Part shown: one piece after another, positions 25,488-33,142 of the stretch
How positions within the stretch are numbered: position 1 is the first letter of the stretch
How the letters are laid out: each line of letters starts with the position of its first letter
Assembly: GCA_964549615.1 (NCBI GenBank)
Contig: CAZJVP010000036.1
Coordinates: 1 to 52,412, forward strand
Direction: 5' to 3'
DNA length: 52,412 nucleotides
From: CAYVLA01 sp964549615 [NCBI: uncultured Thermococci archaeon]
GTDB lineage: Archaea; CAYQAE01; CAYVLA01
The notes under the pieces: model-generated
What the model was told of the DNA's origin: nothing
Seen by the model: the letters and a program-made list of their open reading frames with translations, nothing else
The model's database searches: none
Made by a program: the position numbers and the translations under genes

Positions 25488-26990
25488 TTAGGGCTCTAGG
25501 AACTTCCCTTTCTTCGTGCAGAAGTGTCTGGAACCTTTCACGGCGTAGCTCCGGCACCTGTAGCAGAGGTCGGGATCGAAGGTTCCGCGGCACGCCAGGC
25601 TGGGATCGAGCGGCTTTCGGACAGGGGCGTGGACTGCGGCCCTCCGTTTCTGGGCCATCCTAGCGTATGCCCCGATGATTATCGCGACAACGACGCAGAG
25701 CGCCACGCCAAGGAGTGCGCCTCCGTACCTGCTACGGCCCATCGACCTGATGTCGGAGGCGGTCAGCCCGGTTATTATGATTGGCCTTTCCGATAGCAAG
25801 AGCTCGATTTGCCTTGAGTCCTCTCCAAGGTGGATCGCACCGCCGACTATGTCCTGCGCTGCAAGCTGGCGGGCTCTGGATTTCAGCCTCATCCTGATCT
25901 GGCGGGTTCCGTTCGCCACCCATATGAAAAGGATCTTTTCGTCACCCTTCCGGAAGGTGTGGCACTCTACCCCTTTGATCCTCACCCTTGAATCGTACTG
26001 CGCCCCATCAAGCAAACGCGCGAGGTTTGCATGGGCGATGAAGGCGGGCCTCCGGGTGAAGTCGTGGTCCAACAGTCCGGATCCCTCCTCGAGCGGCGAT
26101 CCCCTGAAGTTGAACCACAGCAGCCTGTCCACGCCTTCCGCAAGGGAAAGCACATAAGCCCTGACGAGGAAGTTGGCTTGGTCCTCCCTGGTGATCTTGG
26201 GCCCGATCCCCCATGCCAGCTCCGTGAACCAGATGTCCTTGTCGGCGTCGCCGTTCTCGGACATGATTTGCTTGAGTTCCTTCATCTTTTCCGAGAAGTT
26301 GAACTGGTCGAAGCAGAGCTCCTCCCCCACGTAGGGGTGGAAAGCCATCGCATCGAAGTATCTTGAGGCGCCATACGAGTAGACCTGTCTGATCCAGTTG
26401 AAGTTGAACCCGATGAAGCCCCCGATCAGGACCGTGCATTCGGGGTCTGCCTTCTTGGCAGCAAGATAGGCCTCCCTCAGGAGCTTCGCGTATCCCAGCG
26501 GATCGGGCTCGGGCAGCCAGAAGTCGTCTATGTTCGGCTCGTTCCAGACTTCCCAGTGGCTGACCCTTCCCTTGAAGTGATCGACGGTCTTGTAGACGTA
26601 TTCCCTCCAATCCTCGAGGTTCTTCGGCGGAGCCCGGTCGCGACCGTCGGTCCATGTCGTCGGGGCGGAAGAGGCCCATTCAGCCGAGTAGTCTAGGATG
26701 CCCAAGACGCGCACGCCGGCCCCGGTGGCTTCCTCGACAACCTGATCGTACTGGTCGAAGGTGAATGTGCCGTTCTCGGGCTCGATCGCGTTCCAGGTGA
26801 AGTCCTGCCGGTGCCAGAGGAGGCCGCCCTCCACCATGATTGAGAAGTTGTGTCCGTGGTTTACGCCGAAGGGCCACTTGTCGGCCTTCTCGAGCCGCGG
26901 GTCCATGGAGGACGCAGAGGCTGACAAGAGGGCGCATCCCGCAATCGCCAGGACTTTGAGGAGATTTTGAACGCCGAATCGCTTCGTCAT
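25488..26990 (-). CDS. Anchored extracellular GH39/GH5-type glycosidase with cytoplasmic cysteine cluster
   Basis: About 500 residues. Signal peptide (LLKVLAIAGCALLSASASS), then a clan-A TIM barrel: FTWNAIEPENGTFTFDQYD at the front, HWEVWNEPNIDDF with the acid/base glutamate, and DIWFTELAWG with the nucleophile glutamate, as in beta-xylosidases and related GH39/GH5 enzymes. A beta-sandwich follows (residues about 340-420), then a transmembrane helix (YGGALLGVALCVVVAIIIGAY) and a 55-residue cytoplasmic tail bearing CRGTFDPDLCYRCRSY and a last Cys before TKKG, which looks like a metal site. Start chosen at ATG 26990 by the signal peptide. Lies downstream of two other exported proteins on the same strand. 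Confidence 0.82.
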   Translation of the reverse strand: MTKRFGVQNLLKVLAIAGCALLSASASSMDPRLEKADKWPFGVNHGHNFSIMVEGGLLWHRQDFTWNAIEPENGTFTFDQYDQVVEEATGAGVRVLGILDYSAEWASSAPTTWTDGRDRAPPKNLEDWREYVYKTVDHFKGRVSHWEVWNEPNIDDFWLPEPDPLGYAKLLREAYLAAKKADPECTVLIGGFIGFNFNWIRQVYSYGASRYFDAMAFHPYVGEELCFDQFNFSEKMKELKQIMSENGDADKDIWFTELAWGIGPKITREDQANFLVRAYVLSLAEGVDRLLWFNFRGSPLEEGSGLLDHDFTRRPAFIAHANLARLLDGAQYDSRVRIKGVECHTFRKGDEKILFIWVANGTRQIRMRLKSRARQLAAQDIVGGAIHLGEDSRQIELLLSERPIIITGLTASDIRSMGRSRYGGALLGVALCVVVAIIIGAYARMAQKRRAAVHAPVRKPLDPSLACRGTFDPDLCYRCRSYAVKGSRHFCTKKGKFLEP

Positions 26991-27080
26991 AGTGACCGCG
27001 ATGCCTGCGGAAAGCCGCGCGTTGCTGCCCGGCTCGAACATGGAAAGCCGGGCATCGTTGTTTTTGGGCCCATCCTCCCC

Positions 27081-27920
27081 TCAACCGAGGTTTCTGATGA
27101 ACGTTGGCTGTAGACCTAGGTCAAGCACCTCCCCGTCCGCCATCACCTCGATCCGGAGCAGGAATCGGTCGCCGAGCAGCGCGTTCTTCGTCTCCGCCGT
27201 TGATGCCTTGATGTTCGGCCTCCACCTGAGAGTGATCGATATGACGTCTCCCGGCGATAGGTCCCTGAAGCGAACGAGCCCACCTTCCGGCCTCTCGCGG
27301 ATGGTCCTGCGACCGCTGCCGGCCTCGGAGAAGTACTCGGTGATGTTCTGGTTGCATTCGATGCCTATGAACTCCAGCGTCTCCTCCGCCCTGTAGAAGA
27401 AATCCTCCATCCCCTTGTAGAACCCCACCAGGTGACGGGTGGAGTTGAGGAAGAAGTCGTAGACCAGGTATGCGCCGCTTTGGACTATTCCGCCGCTGGA
27501 GGCATCGAAATCGAAGGTGAGCAGGGTGAGCTCCCGGCCAGCCAGATCGATGGTCTGGTTCAGGATCCTCGGAGTTGCCTCGTACTGCGAGAAGAGCTCG
27601 CTGAGGTTGCTCAACGGGGGCATCCGAAGGAGATCGGCCGGATCGTCGAAGCGAACCCCGAGCTGATCCATCGAATGGGATGAGTTGATGGTCGATATGA
27701 AGCGGATGTCTAGCAGCCCTATGGGCTGCTGGCAGACGAGGGACATCGTCATGGACGGAGAATCCTCCCTCACGCCGAAGAGGCTATCAGGGATCCTAAG
27801 CAACGTCAAACGAACGGGTTCTTCTTGGGACGGCCGCGTCGCCCGCAGATAGACGATAGCCGTTGAGGCTATCATCGCAATCAGCGCGATCCCTATGTAC
27901 TGGGTCCGGATGGGCGGCAA
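27081..27920 (-). CDS. Membrane-anchored exported protein of unknown function
   Basis: About 279 residues. An N-terminal transmembrane helix (YIGIALIAMIASTAIVYL) is followed by a beta-rich extracellular domain with no recognised family; several N-glycosylation-type Asn-x-Ser/Thr sites are present (NSSH, NLSE, NQTI, NSTR, NITE). TTG 27920 stands one base past the stop of paralog 2, after GGGGAAGG, so it is translationally coupled to it. The tight coupling suggests that it works with the GATase-fold protein; that is inference. Confidence 0.65.
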   Translation of the reverse strand: MPPIRTQYIGIALIAMIASTAIVYLRATRPSQEEPVRLTLLRIPDSLFGVREDSPSMTMSLVCQQPIGLLDIRFISTINSSHSMDQLGVRFDDPADLLRMPPLSNLSELFSQYEATPRILNQTIDLAGRELTLLTFDFDASSGGIVQSGAYLVYDFFLNSTRHLVGFYKGMEDFFYRAEETLEFIGIECNQNITEYFSEAGSGRRTIRERPEGGLVRFRDLSPGDVISITLRWRPNIKASTAETKNALLGDRFLLRIEVMADGEVLDLGLQPTFIRNLG

Positions 27921-27921
27921 G

Positions 27922-29130
27922 CTACCTTCCCCGGGTAAGCACGACCTCGCGGAACATGGCCCTTCGGACCATGAGGGTATACAGAACCGTGCCGCTGACC
28001 AGGAGCGTCCCAGTGACGGCAAGCCATTCCGTCAGATAGACGTAGAAGAGAGCCTGGTCCCTGAGCTTCATGGCCTCAACTCGGGCCTGCGTGTTCATCT
28101 CCTCAGCCTTCTTGAGCAGCTCGAAGGCAGCCTCGAAGTTCTGTGCTAGGTACTCGTCCTCCGCCTCGTCCCTTAGCCCGTCAAGTTCCTCCAGCATCTT
28201 GTCGATCTTCCCCATCCGGCCTCCGAACTTCTCGACGAACTCCAGTATGGAGAGAAGGGCGATCCGCCTATCCTTGAAGTTGCGGAACTCCTCCCGAGCC
28301 TTGTGGACGACTTCGATGTCGTCGGGAAGGCTTCTGCCCCTGGCATATAGGATGATGTTGACCAGGATGTCGAAGGAGTACGGGTTGTTGTAGGAATGGT
28401 GCATGTACCACCACCATCCATGATCGATGTCGTCTGCGACCGCCCAGAAGTTTCCCTTGCCCTGCTCCATGGAGACAAGCCATGGAGTATCGGTCTTGTA
28501 GAACGAGACCGGCTTCACCACCGCCCAAACGGTGCTGCCCTGCTTCTCGAAGAGGGTCGTGAAGTGGTAGCCCACGACCCTTTCGATGCCAAGCCGCCTG
28601 AACATCGAGAGGACCGGCGGATCATCCTTGGTTACCCTTATCGAGAAGTCGCTGTTGGGTCTTTTCATCGTCGGATCCATCTTGACCGGCAGGAGTTCGG
28701 CCAGGCTTGTGCCCAGCCAGGTGTACCATATGTTGCCCTCAGGGCTATTCAGGCCGCCCCCCATCGTAGCCAGGCCAGACGCCCCCCCGGTCAGGACCAC
28801 GTCGGTTAGGTGCGAGATCTGAACGTTTGTTAGGGGCCTGAGGTTCCCGTCGGGGTACATGAAGAACTCGTATTCGCCGACGGCCTCCCTCGTCCTGGGG
28901 AAGTACTGGCGGACATAACGGCGGGCCTCGTCATCGGTAAAGCCCGAGATCGTATCGACGTCCGTCGGTATCAGGGTGAGGTCGAACAATGGATCCGTGG
29001 GGAACCAGTGGGGAAGGGGACACTCTGCCGGAAAAACCTGCCCCAGGGCAAGCACGCGTATCTTTGCCTGCCCCTGCACGGGCGCAACGAGGCCCAACGT
29101 CACGATTGCAGCAAGCAGCAAGGTCCTCAA
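27922..29130 (-). CDS. Exported GATase1-fold (DUF1355-like) membrane protein, paralog 2
   Basis: About 402 residues. Signal peptide (LRTLLLAAIVTLGLVAPVQG), a GATase-like domain beginning KIRVLALGQVFPAE, with DVVLTGGASGLATMGGG at the elbow position (no cysteine), then a helical hairpin, one transmembrane helix and the tail LMVRRAMFREVVLTR. The last 110 residues line up clearly with paralogs 1 and 3 (FVEKFGG, DQALFYVYLTEW, TG in the membrane helix). GGGAG lies about 6 bases before the TTG at 29130. Coupled to the downstream exported unknown. This copy is the most divergent in the enzyme-like domain. Confidence 0.72.
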   Translation of the reverse strand: MRTLLLAAIVTLGLVAPVQGQAKIRVLALGQVFPAECPLPHWFPTDPLFDLTLIPTDVDTISGFTDDEARRYVRQYFPRTREAVGEYEFFMYPDGNLRPLTNVQISHLTDVVLTGGASGLATMGGGLNSPEGNIWYTWLGTSLAELLPVKMDPTMKRPNSDFSIRVTKDDPPVLSMFRRLGIERVVGYHFTTLFEKQGSTVWAVVKPVSFYKTDTPWLVSMEQGKGNFWAVADDIDHGWWWYMHHSYNNPYSFDILVNIILYARGRSLPDDIEVVHKAREEFRNFKDRRIALLSILEFVEKFGGRMGKIDKMLEELDGLRDEAEDEYLAQNFEAAFELLKKAEEMNTQARVEAMKLRDQALFYVYLTEWLAVTGTLLVSGTVLYTLMVRRAMFREVVLTRGR

Positions 29131-29196
29131 GGGATCTCCCTCGCCGTCCGACGATGCCAAACAGTGGAAGGTCTTCTACCCACACGGAGGCGAAAG

Positions 29197-29206
29197 GTGG
29201 CATATA
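29197..29206 (+). promoter_or_regulatory. Possible TATA box for the beta-lactamase-fold gene
   Basis: GGCATATATG is a good TATA match but lies about 125 bases before the chosen start, so either the leader is long or translation begins earlier in the same frame. Confidence 0.35.
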
Positions 29207-29326
29207 TGTTCTTTGGTGGAGCCCTTTCAGGGATGTCGGTGGACGGCCCCGGGTGGACCTGCCCTCGGCCTTCCAGAAGCAGCCTTGTGCGAGAGACATT
29301 TCAGGTGTCGGTGGAGCCCGATCGCC

Positions 29327-30385
29327 GTGGATGACGCGATCCAAGGCAGAATCGCTAGTCTCATCGGCTCCTCCATCTCCTCAGGCCTTTTCCCGGGGGC
29401 GGTTTGGCTGGTCGAGGAAGCGGGCAGGTTGGTCAGCCAGGGCGTTGCGGGCCTCGCGCAGGAGGTGCCGCAAAGGATAGCCATGCACGAGACGTGTGTA
29501 TTCGACCTAGCGTCCTTGACCAAGCCGGTTTGCACGGCAACTATCGCCCTGAGGATGTGGGAGGCCGGGGAGCTGTCGCTAGACGAGCCCGTGAAGAGCT
29601 ACCTACCTGAGTTCTCGGGGGGCTGGAGGAATCGCGTCGTTCTCAGCCAGATCCTCTCGCACTGCTCGGGACTGCCATCCGGCCTGCCCATCCCACAACT
29701 TTGCAAGGATGCCTCCCAGGTGCTCGGCGCCATCTGCAAGGCGCGGATGGAATATGAGCCGGGGAGCAGAGCCATCTACAGCGACGTCGGTTTCATCCTG
29801 CTTGGGAAGCTGTTGGAGCGGGTCTCGGGGCAGAGCCTGGACGCACTCGGAGGGCAGGTGGTGTTCCGGCCGCTGGGCATGCTTCGAACCATGTACCGTC
29901 CGCCCCGCAGGCTCCGGCCGGATATCGCGGCAACGCAGAGGTCTCAAACCGGAAGGACCGCACTGGTCGGGGTCGTCCATGACGGAACTGCACGCTTCAT
30001 GGGCGGCGTGAGTGGGCATGCCGGGCTTTTTTCATGCGTTGGTGATCTTGGGAAGTACTGCGGCATGATGCTCGGGAGGGGAAAAAGGCTTCTCTCCAGC
30101 CGGACGATCCAGGAGGCCACGAGGGTGTGGGCCGCCCACGGACGGAACGCGTACGGCCTCGGTTGGTTCAAGAGGCGCTGGCCCGAAAACCCGGCGAGCA
30201 TGCACTTCTCGGAAAGCGCGTACGGACACACGGGCTATACGGGTACCTCGATCTGGATCGACCCGGCGAGAGATTTCTTCGCAATACTCCTCACGAACCG
30301 GGTCCACAGCAAGAGTGATGGAGGGCGCATACCCGAGATGAACAGGGTGAGGCGGAAGTTTCACGACCTAGCCCTGGGTTTTTGA
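29327..30385 (+). CDS. Beta-lactamase-fold serine hydrolase (class C/esterase-like)
   Basis: About 352 residues. The catalytic signatures of the serine beta-lactamase/DD-peptidase superfamily are all present: ASLTKP (Ser 63, Lys 66 from this start), IYSDVGF with Tyr and Asp, and GHTGYTG near the C-terminus. FPGAVWLVEEAGRLV at the N-terminus is typical of COG1680 proteins. In an archaeon without murein these are generally esterases or peptidases rather than antibiotic-resistance enzymes. No clear signal peptide is seen, so a cytosolic location is likely. GTG 29327 is chosen because GGTGGAG precedes it; the open frame extends further up and the start is not certain. Confidence 0.85.
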   Translation: MDDAIQGRIASLIGSSISSGLFPGAVWLVEEAGRLVSQGVAGLAQEVPQRIAMHETCVFDLASLTKPVCTATIALRMWEAGELSLDEPVKSYLPEFSGGWRNRVVLSQILSHCSGLPSGLPIPQLCKDASQVLGAICKARMEYEPGSRAIYSDVGFILLGKLLERVSGQSLDALGGQVVFRPLGMLRTMYRPPRRLRPDIAATQRSQTGRTALVGVVHDGTARFMGGVSGHAGLFSCVGDLGKYCGMMLGRGKRLLSSRTIQEATRVWAAHGRNAYGLGWFKRRWPENPASMHFSESAYGHTGYTGTSIWIDPARDFFAILLTNRVHSKSDGGRIPEMNRVRRKFHDLALGF

Positions 30386-30480
30386 GCCAGCGGTCCGGCG
30401 CGTGGCTCCCGCTCCGAGGGCTTTCCCATCCTGTCCTGCCAAAGGTGCAACTGGATTCGTGGTCCGAGGCCAGGATGCAT

Positions 30481-30488
30481 CTTTAAGG
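30481..30488 (+). promoter_or_regulatory. TATA box of the GH9-like gene
   Basis: CTTTAAGG lies 33-40 bases before the TTG start, leaving a leader of about 10 bases with GGTGA as ribosome site. Confidence 0.45.
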
Positions 30489-30520
30489 ACGGTCGGCAGG
30501 GCCACAAGATCGGTGATGGC

Positions 30521-33142
30521 TTGAGACTCCTCGCCCCTGGACTTTGCCTCATCACCTTGGCGGTGATGCCGATCGTCGCCGGGATGGGACCAGTATACGT
30601 TGGCCAGGACCTTTTCTACGGTTTTCCAGACGGGGATGATCTTTGGCTTGGGGCTGGAAAGGATGGCATCTTCGTTGCCGACCTGGCTTCGGGCACGGTC
30701 AGGCATCTCTGGGAGGGTGCAGGCCTTCCCGTCAACTCCACCACGTGCGGCGTCTCTGCCTTCGGCAGGGTCTGGGTTGGTTCCCAGAACGGTCTATTCG
30801 CGCGGGAAGCCTCGGGGATCTGGTCCAGGGTAGGCGTGAACGAGTTGCCCTCGCAAACGATCAACTGCCTGGCGGTTCAGGGTAGCTACCTGTGGGTTGG
30901 AACGAACAGGGGCGCTGCGAGGTACAACAGCGCGAACGGTGCTTGGAAGGTCTTCACTGTGGCCGACGGGCTGTCCGATAACTGGGTACTGTCGATGAGC
31001 GTTTTCCACGACAAGGTCTTCTTCGGGACTATGCGCGGCGGCGTCTCCGAGTTCGACACGTCGCTTGGGACCTGGCGGTCTTGGAACAAGGAGAACGGCC
31101 TGATCTCGAACACCGTCTTCTCGGTTTCGGCCTCGGCGGACTACATCTTCGCCGGAACCACCAGCGGCCTTTCGGTGTTCTGCAAGCACTGCCCCGGCTG
31201 GGTCAGCTATGATTCGGATCTGCCGAGCCCAAGCGTTTATGCGACGCTCTGGGATTCGGAGCTGGACCAGGGATGGATCGGGACGGGCAACGGCCTCGCG
31301 ATATGGCACCCCTCCAACATGAGCGTTCAACCGATCAGGAAGGTCGGCGAGATAGAGTTAGGGCGGGTGAACGGGCTTGCCGTGGCACAGGGCACAGTCT
31401 GGCTCATGAGAACCACCAACTGGTGGTTCCGCCACAAGACGACCGGGGTCCTCGGCTTCGACAAGGCGTCCTCCTCATGGCTCCGCCCGATCATCCTCGA
31501 CGTCCTGATCGATCAGTCAGGCTATGGGCCGGGAGATCGGAAGGGCTTCATCGTGCAGGCAAACGAGCCGATTGAAGGGGAGGGTAGGTTCTTCGTCGAG
31601 AGCATGTCGGGTCGAGTCGTCTTCTCTGGCGTCCTTGCCCCCCGGTACGATCGGGCTGACTGGGATGCGTACTACTGGTCGGGCGATTTCACCTCGCTGC
31701 AGGTGCGGGGCAACTTCACGATAAGGGTTGAGCTGGGTCAGTGGACGGCGCGCTCCCCAAGGTTTGAGATGGACAACGAGATCCTTCTGGAGGAGTGCGG
31801 AGAACTGATCTACGAGTGGCTCCGTTACATGAGGTGCGGCGTCGCCCACGAGTACAGGCCGAAGCCTTGCCACCTGGACGACGGGGTCCTGCCCAACGGC
31901 ACACACATCGATGCCACCGGTGGGTGGCACTGCGCCGGCATATGGGGCGGCAAGTACAGCGAGTACGACACCTATGTGCTTTTCAACCTTCTCCTTGCAT
32001 ACGATGTTCGGCCCGATTTCTTCGGTTCGATTGATAGGGATGGGAATGGGCTGGCCGACATCCTGGACGAGGCGATGTGGGGGTGCGAGTTCTTGCTCAA
32101 GATGCAGGTCGAGAACGGGTCGATCTACCACGAGGTGGAGAAGGTGGAACAGACGGACGGGATCATCGGCACCTCGGATGACCGCAAGATCCTCGGCTGG
32201 GTTCCAACCTACAACGGGCTGCTCGCGGTCGCGGGCCTGGCCGGGACCTCTGCCCTGGTATCGGAACGCTACCCCGAGGATGCAGCAAGGTACTTGGCCG
32301 GTGCCCTGCGAAGTTTCAGCTATTACGGATCCCTGGTGCGCGCGGGCCTGGGAAGCTCACTGAACGGCGCAGCGATGGTTCTCGCATGCGCCCAGCTTTA
32401 TCGAGCTACCTCTAACCAGACCTTCCTTGAGCTCGCAGAGCGATCGTGCGATGCCACCGTGCTTATGCCCTACTCCGACTATTACGGGCCCTTCGTACCA
32501 TGTGCGCTTGGGTACTACGTCGAGATCAATCCCCAAACGGCGTTGAGGGATGCCGTGACTCGATACATCGTCGGCCTCGCGGACGACAGAGTGAGGGCGG
32601 ACACAGCGGAGAGCAACCCCCACCAGCCCTTCGAGATACCGACGTGGGCCCTCTACATAATGGATCCTTGGGCGGCCGAAGTCCTTTTCGCGTATCGCCT
32701 TACAGGCAACAGAACTTATCTGGACCACGCCCTAAAGTTGATCGACTGCCACCTCGGGGTCAATCCCTACGCCATCTGCATGTTGGAGGGGACGGGCACG
32801 ATCAACCCGCCGGGCTACACATCGAGCTTCGCATCCCCACAGAATCCTAGGGGGGCGGTGCCCGGGTCCATCCCGCAGGGGATATACTTCCTCATGGGCA
32901 AGCCCTTCTACGAGATGAGCATCCAGCCCCACTACGAGACGGGCGAGACTTGGGATATTAACACGAACTTCATCCAGGCGATCAGCCTGCTGCCCAGGGA
33001 CCAGGCCCAATATCCTTTGGAGGTACCGGAGCGTGCGCCGTTGGAGGCCTTGGCAGAGCTGGCCATTTTCGCATGTGCATTCTCTTGCAGAGGAAAAACC
33101 AGGTGCGCCCGGGCGATCCGGTCGGGTCGTTACGTGGGCTAG
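30521..33142 (+). CDS. Exported beta-propeller / GH9-fold protein lacking the usual catalytic acids
   Basis: 873 residues. Signal peptide (LLAPGLCLITLAVMPIVAG); a propeller of two-component-regulator type with LWLGAGKDGIFV, VWVGSQNGLFAR, LWVGTNRGAARY and FFGTMRGGVSEFD (about 30-310); a CelD_N-like Ig domain (about 320-430); then the (alpha/alpha)6 barrel of GH9 (about 435-850) with LLLAYDV, WGCEFLLKMQ, HLGVNPYAICMLEGTG and PRGAVPGSIPQG. In GH9 the two active aspartates lie in DAGD; here the segment reads GGWHCAGIWGGKY. The acid Glu segment near the end reads WDINTNFIQA. The protein may be inactive, binding only, or use other residues. Overlaps the convergent gene by 4 bases. Confidence 0.75.
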   Translation: MRLLAPGLCLITLAVMPIVAGMGPVYVGQDLFYGFPDGDDLWLGAGKDGIFVADLASGTVRHLWEGAGLPVNSTTCGVSAFGRVWVGSQNGLFAREASGIWSRVGVNELPSQTINCLAVQGSYLWVGTNRGAARYNSANGAWKVFTVADGLSDNWVLSMSVFHDKVFFGTMRGGVSEFDTSLGTWRSWNKENGLISNTVFSVSASADYIFAGTTSGLSVFCKHCPGWVSYDSDLPSPSVYATLWDSELDQGWIGTGNGLAIWHPSNMSVQPIRKVGEIELGRVNGLAVAQGTVWLMRTTNWWFRHKTTGVLGFDKASSSWLRPIILDVLIDQSGYGPGDRKGFIVQANEPIEGEGRFFVESMSGRVVFSGVLAPRYDRADWDAYYWSGDFTSLQVRGNFTIRVELGQWTARSPRFEMDNEILLEECGELIYEWLRYMRCGVAHEYRPKPCHLDDGVLPNGTHIDATGGWHCAGIWGGKYSEYDTYVLFNLLLAYDVRPDFFGSIDRDGNGLADILDEAMWGCEFLLKMQVENGSIYHEVEKVEQTDGIIGTSDDRKILGWVPTYNGLLAVAGLAGTSALVSERYPEDAARYLAGALRSFSYYGSLVRAGLGSSLNGAAMVLACAQLYRATSNQTFLELAERSCDATVLMPYSDYYGPFVPCALGYYVEINPQTALRDAVTRYIVGLADDRVRADTAESNPHQPFEIPTWALYIMDPWAAEVLFAYRLTGNRTYLDHALKLIDCHLGVNPYAICMLEGTGTINPPGYTSSFASPQNPRGAVPGSIPQGIYFLMGKPFYEMSIQPHYETGETWDINTNFIQAISLLPRDQAQYPLEVPERAPLEALAELAIFACAFSCRGKTRCARAIRSGRYVG

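Noticed and set aside
29327-30385. Antibiotic-resistance beta-lactamase
   Set aside because: Only the fold is supported; COG1680 proteins in archaea are usually esterases or peptidases, and nothing here shows lactam hydrolysis.
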